Positions 60,802 to 64,000 of a stretch of DNA of 64,000 nt are shown piece by piece. The first letter of the stretch is position 1, and the number at the start of each line of letters is the position of its first letter. Location of the stretch: the NCBI GenBank assembly GCA_964352665.1, contig CAYGSJ010000004.1:124001-188000 (forward strand), in the 5' to 3' direction. The position numbers and the translations under genes were made by a program. The stretch is from UBA1672 sp964352665. Its GTDB lineage: Bacteria > Pseudomonadota > Alphaproteobacteria > Micavibrionales > Micavibrionaceae. The notes beneath the pieces were generated by a model that saw only the letters and a program-made list of their open reading frames with translations, was not told the origin of the DNA and did no database searches.

Positions 60802-62166
60802 ATGAAGATTAACAGTATCAATCCAACAACAGGAGATGTGTTGGAGACTTTTGTTCAACTGGATGATCAAGAAATTGAAAACAGAATCCAGAAGTCTTAC
60901 GCTTCTTTTTTACTTCACAGAGACTCAAGCTTTGCTTTAAGAGCCGAGAAAATGAGAGCCGTTTCAAGAGTTCTCAGAGATAAAGAGGACGAATATGCGG
61001 CTGTGATTACCAAAGAAATGGGGAAGCTAAAAGTCGCGGCCAAAGCAGAAATTCGCAAATGTGCCGATTTGTGTCTCTATTACGCGGATAATGCAGAGCT
61101 GTTTTTGAAAGATCACGAGATTCAGACCGATGCGAAACAATCTTACATGAAGTATTTGCCTCTTGGGCCTGTTCTGGCTGTTATGCCATGGAACTTCCCT
61201 TTTTGGCAGGTGTTTCGTTTTGCTGTGCCGGCTATGATGGCGGGTAATGTTGCCTTACTAAAACATGCGTCGAATGTGCCGGGATGCGCTGTTCTCATCG
61301 AGGACACGTTCAGATTGGCAGGATTTGAAAATGACGAGTTTCAGTCATTGCTGATTGGTTCAGAAAAAGTAGAACAAATTATTGCAGATGATCGGATTAA
61401 GGCTGTAACCCTTACAGGATCGGAGAAAGCTGGCGCTTCTGTTGCTAGTATTGCTGGTAAACACATCAAAAAGGCTGTGTTGGAACTTGGTGGAAGTGAT
61501 CCGTTTATTGTGATGCCTTCTGCGGATATCGTTCAGGCCGTTTCTTTGGCAGTTAAGGGACGTGTGCAGAACAATGGCCAGACCTGTATTGCGGCTAAAC
61601 GTTATATTGTCCATCAGGATATTTATGATGATTTTAAGGAACGCATCGTTCAGGCCTTTCAAGTGTTGAACATTGGTGACCCGATGGAAGACACTACTGA
61701 TATTGGTCCTCTTGCAACCGAAAACATAAGGAGTGAACTTGATAATCAGGTTCAGGAAACCTTAAAACGTGGTGCAACTTTGCTTTGTGGTGCAAAAATT
61801 ATTGAAGGTGATGGTTATTTTTACAGGCCGGGGTTGATGGAGAATATACCTGAAGATAGCCCGGCCTACAAAAATGAACTCTTTGGCCCGGTGGGGCTGT
61901 TGTTTAAGATCGCCAATATCGAAGAGGCAATAGAGCTTGCCAATGATACAAAATATGGGCTTGGGTCCGTTATTTGTACAAAGAACCCAGAGGAGATTGA
62001 GAAGGCCACCACAAGAATTGATGCGGGCTGTACTTTTGTAAATGCAATTGTAACTTCGGATCAACGTCTACCATTTGGTGGTACCAAAGCCTCTGGTTAC
62101 GGCAGAGAACTATCGGCGGAGGGTATTCGGGAGTTTACGAATATCAAGACAGTTGTGATTGCCTAG
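60802..62166 (+). CDS. Succinate-semialdehyde dehydrogenase-type aldehyde dehydrogenase
   Basis: A 454-residue NAD(P)-dependent aldehyde dehydrogenase. Key parts are INSINPTTGDVLETF, GPVLAVMPWNFPFWQVFRFAVPAMMAGN in part, the catalytic glutamate in VLELGGSDPFIV and the cysteine in NNGQTCIAAKRYIVH. RLPFGGTKASGYGRELS ends the family signature. It matches the GabD/Sad group best. The ATG at 60802 has AGAGG five bases upstream; the frame-open extension from 60727 overlaps the upstream gene and is rejected. No GABA transaminase is nearby. Confidence 0.9.
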   Translation: MKINSINPTTGDVLETFVQLDDQEIENRIQKSYASFLLHRDSSFALRAEKMRAVSRVLRDKEDEYAAVITKEMGKLKVAAKAEIRKCADLCLYYADNAELFLKDHEIQTDAKQSYMKYLPLGPVLAVMPWNFPFWQVFRFAVPAMMAGNVALLKHASNVPGCAVLIEDTFRLAGFENDEFQSLLIGSEKVEQIIADDRIKAVTLTGSEKAGASVASIAGKHIKKAVLELGGSDPFIVMPSADIVQAVSLAVKGRVQNNGQTCIAAKRYIVHQDIYDDFKERIVQAFQVLNIGDPMEDTTDIGPLATENIRSELDNQVQETLKRGATLLCGAKIIEGDGYFYRPGLMENIPEDSPAYKNELFGPVGLLFKIANIEEAIELANDTKYGLGSVICTKNPEEIEKATTRIDAGCTFVNAIVTSDQRLPFGGTKASGYGRELSAEGIREFTNIKTVVIA

Positions 62167-62169
62167 AGT

Positions 62170-62961
62170 TTATCTTTCATTTTTAACCTGATTATAGGCC
62201 AGTAACGCGAATAGAAACGTACCACCCAGAATGTTTCCTGCCGCCGCCGCCGTCAGAAAACTGAAGGTCTCGGCATAACTAGAAAACCCCAATATCAGCA
62301 ACATGAAGGCTTCCGTTGACCCCGCGACAATATGGGCGAATTCTCCGAGCGCTATGATATATGTCATGAGCATTATGACCCAGAACTCTGTGCCTCCATG
62401 TGCGCTTGGCAACATCCAGACAAGGCATGCAATCAAAAAGCCTGCGGGTATTGCAGATTGAAAAATATGGAAGAAATCCTGGTGTACGGCGTGTTTTGAA
62501 ATATCAATAAGGATTGTCAGTTGATCGGAGGATACAAAATTATACTTGCTGACCAGTAATGCCGCCAGAAATGTTCCAACAAAATTTGTACATAATACGA
62601 CAGCCCATAATTTCAAAGTCCTTGTGAAATTACGTAATGTGCGTTTCTCTAATAGAGGAAGGACTACAGTAATCGTATTTTCTGTGAAGAGCTGGAGACG
62701 TCCGAGAATTACGATGATAAAGCCAAATGTATAACCCAGTTTCTGAAGCAAAAAGTAGTCATTTTCTGCAGGCAAGTGATACCTAATATAGCCTTCGCAA
62801 AATAATGAAAAACTGATGCAAAGACCTGCTGCCAAGCCTGACCATCCCAGTGAGGCTAAAGAGCGAGAGAGCTCTTCTTCACCTTCTGTAGAAACGATTT
62901 CATAAATAGTCGGTGATGTAAGCCGCAACCTTTCATCAATTTCATCAGACGTACTACTCAT
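62170..62961 (-). CDS. Formate/nitrite transporter-family channel
   Basis: A 263-residue inner-membrane protein with six predicted helices of the FNT fold, most like the YfdC branch. Conserved pieces are SLASLGWSGLAAGLCISFSL in part, LQLFTENTITVVLPL, FVGTFLAALLVSKYN, and the second half with IPAGFLIACLVWMLPSA and ALGEFAHIVAGSTEAFMLLI with the channel histidine region. FNT members pass formate, nitrite or related anions. GGAG eight bases upstream supports the ATG. It converges with the aldehyde dehydrogenase gene, three bases apart. Confidence 0.92.
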   Translation of the reverse strand: MSSTSDEIDERLRLTSPTIYEIVSTEGEEELSRSLASLGWSGLAAGLCISFSLFCEGYIRYHLPAENDYFLLQKLGYTFGFIIVILGRLQLFTENTITVVLPLLEKRTLRNFTRTLKLWAVVLCTNFVGTFLAALLVSKYNFVSSDQLTILIDISKHAVHQDFFHIFQSAIPAGFLIACLVWMLPSAHGGTEFWVIMLMTYIIALGEFAHIVAGSTEAFMLLILGFSSYAETFSFLTAAAAGNILGGTFLFALLAYNQVKNER

Positions 62962-63076
62962 AAGTTATCTCCAACGTTAAACCTTTTTCGGATCTATTCT
63001 AACTCAGGTGTAGAATGAGGCCATCATATATCGAATTAATTTTTTGTTGTGCACTTTTTATTTTAAAGAGGGGAGG

Positions 63077-63241
63077 TTAATGCGTTAGCCACAGATATAG
63101 TATTGGAATCCAGATAAAACTTAAGGTAAGTGTTCCTTTAACAGCTTGGTAACATATCCAGGCCCAGAACATCTTTTTTCCTGGTTTTTTAAAAAGTTTC
63201 CGCATGTTCTGAATGTTTGCTTTTGGTGATTTGGTTTCCAT
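63077..63241 (-). CDS. Small membrane protein of unknown function
   Basis: A 54-residue protein: a charged N terminus (METKSPKANIQNMRKLFKKPGKKM) in part, then one membrane helix, FWAWICYQAVKGTLTLSFIWIP, with several tryptophans and the sequence ending LYLWLTH. AAAGG seven bases before the ATG at 63241 supports translation; a TTG at 63259 is less likely. I do not recognise the family. It lies alone between the FNT channel gene and a divergent gene for an exported unknown protein. Confidence 0.6.
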   Translation of the reverse strand: METKSPKANIQNMRKLFKKPGKKMFWAWICYQAVKGTLTLSFIWIPILYLWLTH

Positions 63242-63318
63242 TTCTATACCTTTAGACAATTTGTGTCATATGTGTTTAATTGGTGTCAATCCCGAATACC
63301 AAAAGGAAGGAATAAAGC

Positions 63319-63978
63319 GTGCTTAAATTAGAATTTAACATTGGTGTTTTTATCCTTTTGTTCGGGATTTTCTTATTCCATTCTCCAAATATTTATGCAG
63401 AAACAAAATTGTACAATACAAAAAAGACATCGAATAGCTCCAGTAATGTTTATGTTCCAGAACACAAACGCCCCGAAGAGCAGGTTGTTAAAGAGCTTCC
63501 TGCTCATCCGGACAGTAAGGTCACCGAACAAAAATTGAATGAGTATGAAGAACTTCATGAGCAGAAAATGAAAGAAGTAGATGACGTTACTATATTTCAT
63601 ACCAAAAAGGTTATAAAGGCCTGTCAGGGACATTGGGAAAAACAACACTGTATGTCAGAGCTTGCAGATTTCAGCATGACCCTGACCGTTACCTACGCAG
63701 ATCAACTGGATAAGGCTGATAAACGTGAATATCTCGATATGCTAAAGGAGCATTGCGCCGCATCGACAGCGGCAAGAGAAGTTGATGTGCCTGCTTATGC
63801 AATGAGCAGTGCCATGACAGAATGCGCAAATATTATGGTCGATATAAATGAGGCAACGGATGTTTATCCGGATCCTAATCTTTATCAATTAGCGGTAGGA
63901 TCTATTATGTGTCTAAACAAAAATCTGGCATGTTTTCTAATAGAGCAACAGCTTTTGGTTCAGGCGCGGAAAAATTAG
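63319..63978 (+). CDS. Exported protein of unknown function
   Basis: A 219-residue protein starting at GTG with AAGGAAGGA upstream. The N-terminal hydrophobic stretch (IGVFILLFGIFLF) and a cleavage-like NIYAET suggest export to the periplasm. A low-complexity, charged linker follows, then an alpha-helical domain with paired cysteines (IKACQGHWEKQHCMSEL, EHCAASTA, MTECANIM, MCLNKNLACF) that could form disulfides. I do not recognise it. The gene ends 22 bases before the window edge. Confidence 0.7.
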   Translation: MLKLEFNIGVFILLFGIFLFHSPNIYAETKLYNTKKTSNSSSNVYVPEHKRPEEQVVKELPAHPDSKVTEQKLNEYEELHEQKMKEVDDVTIFHTKKVIKACQGHWEKQHCMSELADFSMTLTVTYADQLDKADKREYLDMLKEHCAASTAAREVDVPAYAMSSAMTECANIMVDINEATDVYPDPNLYQLAVGSIMCLNKNLACFLIEQQLLVQARKN

Positions 63979-64000
63979 GTTCTCTGTTCAGCGATAGCCG

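Noticed and set aside
1..64000. tRNA, rRNA, CRISPR, insertion sequences or prophage
   Set aside because: None seen; the intergenic gaps are short and contain no cloverleaf-like or repeat-spacer patterns.

Overview
The window is moderately AT-rich chromosomal DNA from a Gram-negative alphaproteobacterium. The lineage is suggested by an ATP12-type F1 assembly chaperone, a DUF3035 (BamF-type) lipoprotein beside lspA, a LapG-type (BTLCP) protease, a phasin, two MNIO/DUF692 loci, a TamA/TamB pair and flagellins. LPS genes (hldE, an O-antigen ligase-like protein) confirm an outer membrane. The low GC and gene mix would suit a Micavibrio-like or other unnamed marine/environmental lineage, but the sequence alone does not settle this. 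No tRNA, rRNA, CRISPR array, insertion sequence or prophage was seen; the region looks like stable core chromosome with several unusual accessory genes.

Layout. 1-1.35 kb: the end of an unknown gene, then the ATP12 chaperone. 1.35-15.55 kb: a long minus-strand run, read from high to low coordinates as ribF, AEC transporter, ileS, DoxX, lspA, DUF3035 lipoprotein, an active/inactive M16 peptidase pair, pgi, a pentapeptide-repeat protein and mutL. 15.6-17.8 kb: a bufferin-type RiPP operon (DUF2282 precursor, MNIO enzyme, DUF2063 partner). 17.8-24.2 kb: a LapG-like protease with an N-terminal MshEN-type module, hldE, a Fur-box-linked small winged-helix protein, two lipoproteins (one FlgO-like), a single-pass membrane protein and a D,D-carboxypeptidase with SPOR domain. 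24.3-29.8 kb: phasin, RimK-like ligase, and a class II amidotransferase leading the methionine-salvage operon mtnBDCA (mtnP lies apart at 53.6 kb). 30-34.2 kb: two flagellins flanking a 3-hydroxybutyrate dehydrogenase; one flagellin carries an inserted LamG-like lectin domain. 34.4-39.8 kb: tyrosine/homogentisate catabolism (hppD-fah-maiA, hmgA) with an amino-acid dehydrogenase, around a large palindrome. 39.9-47.3 kb: O-antigen ligase-like protein, ECF sigma factor plus membrane VWA protein, typA, fatty acid desaturase. 47.3-49.4 kb: a second MNIO locus with a cysteine-hexad precursor and a fused MNIO-DUF2063 enzyme. 49.4-64 kb: ABC-F ATPase, ALDH7-type dehydrogenase, exported peroxiredoxin-like protein, mtnP, msrB, tamA-tamB, a NodT-like lipoprotein, a succinate-semialdehyde-type dehydrogenase, a formate/nitrite-family channel and two small unknown genes.

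Main points of interest. The two MNIO loci, 32 kb apart, are preceded by nearly identical promoter-like elements (GTAACC or GTAACG, 16 bases, CGAA), which resembles the Caulobacter SigF motif and suggests one metal-stress regulon. The second locus has nine cysteines at an exact six-residue period and a one-piece modifying enzyme. The other stand-outs are the MshEN-TM-LapG fusion (a possible single-chain c-di-GMP-controlled protease), the LamG-bearing flagellin, the Fur-box-linked cysteine-containing winged-helix protein, and the sigma/VWA pair. All functional calls come from reading motifs by eye; no database search was run.
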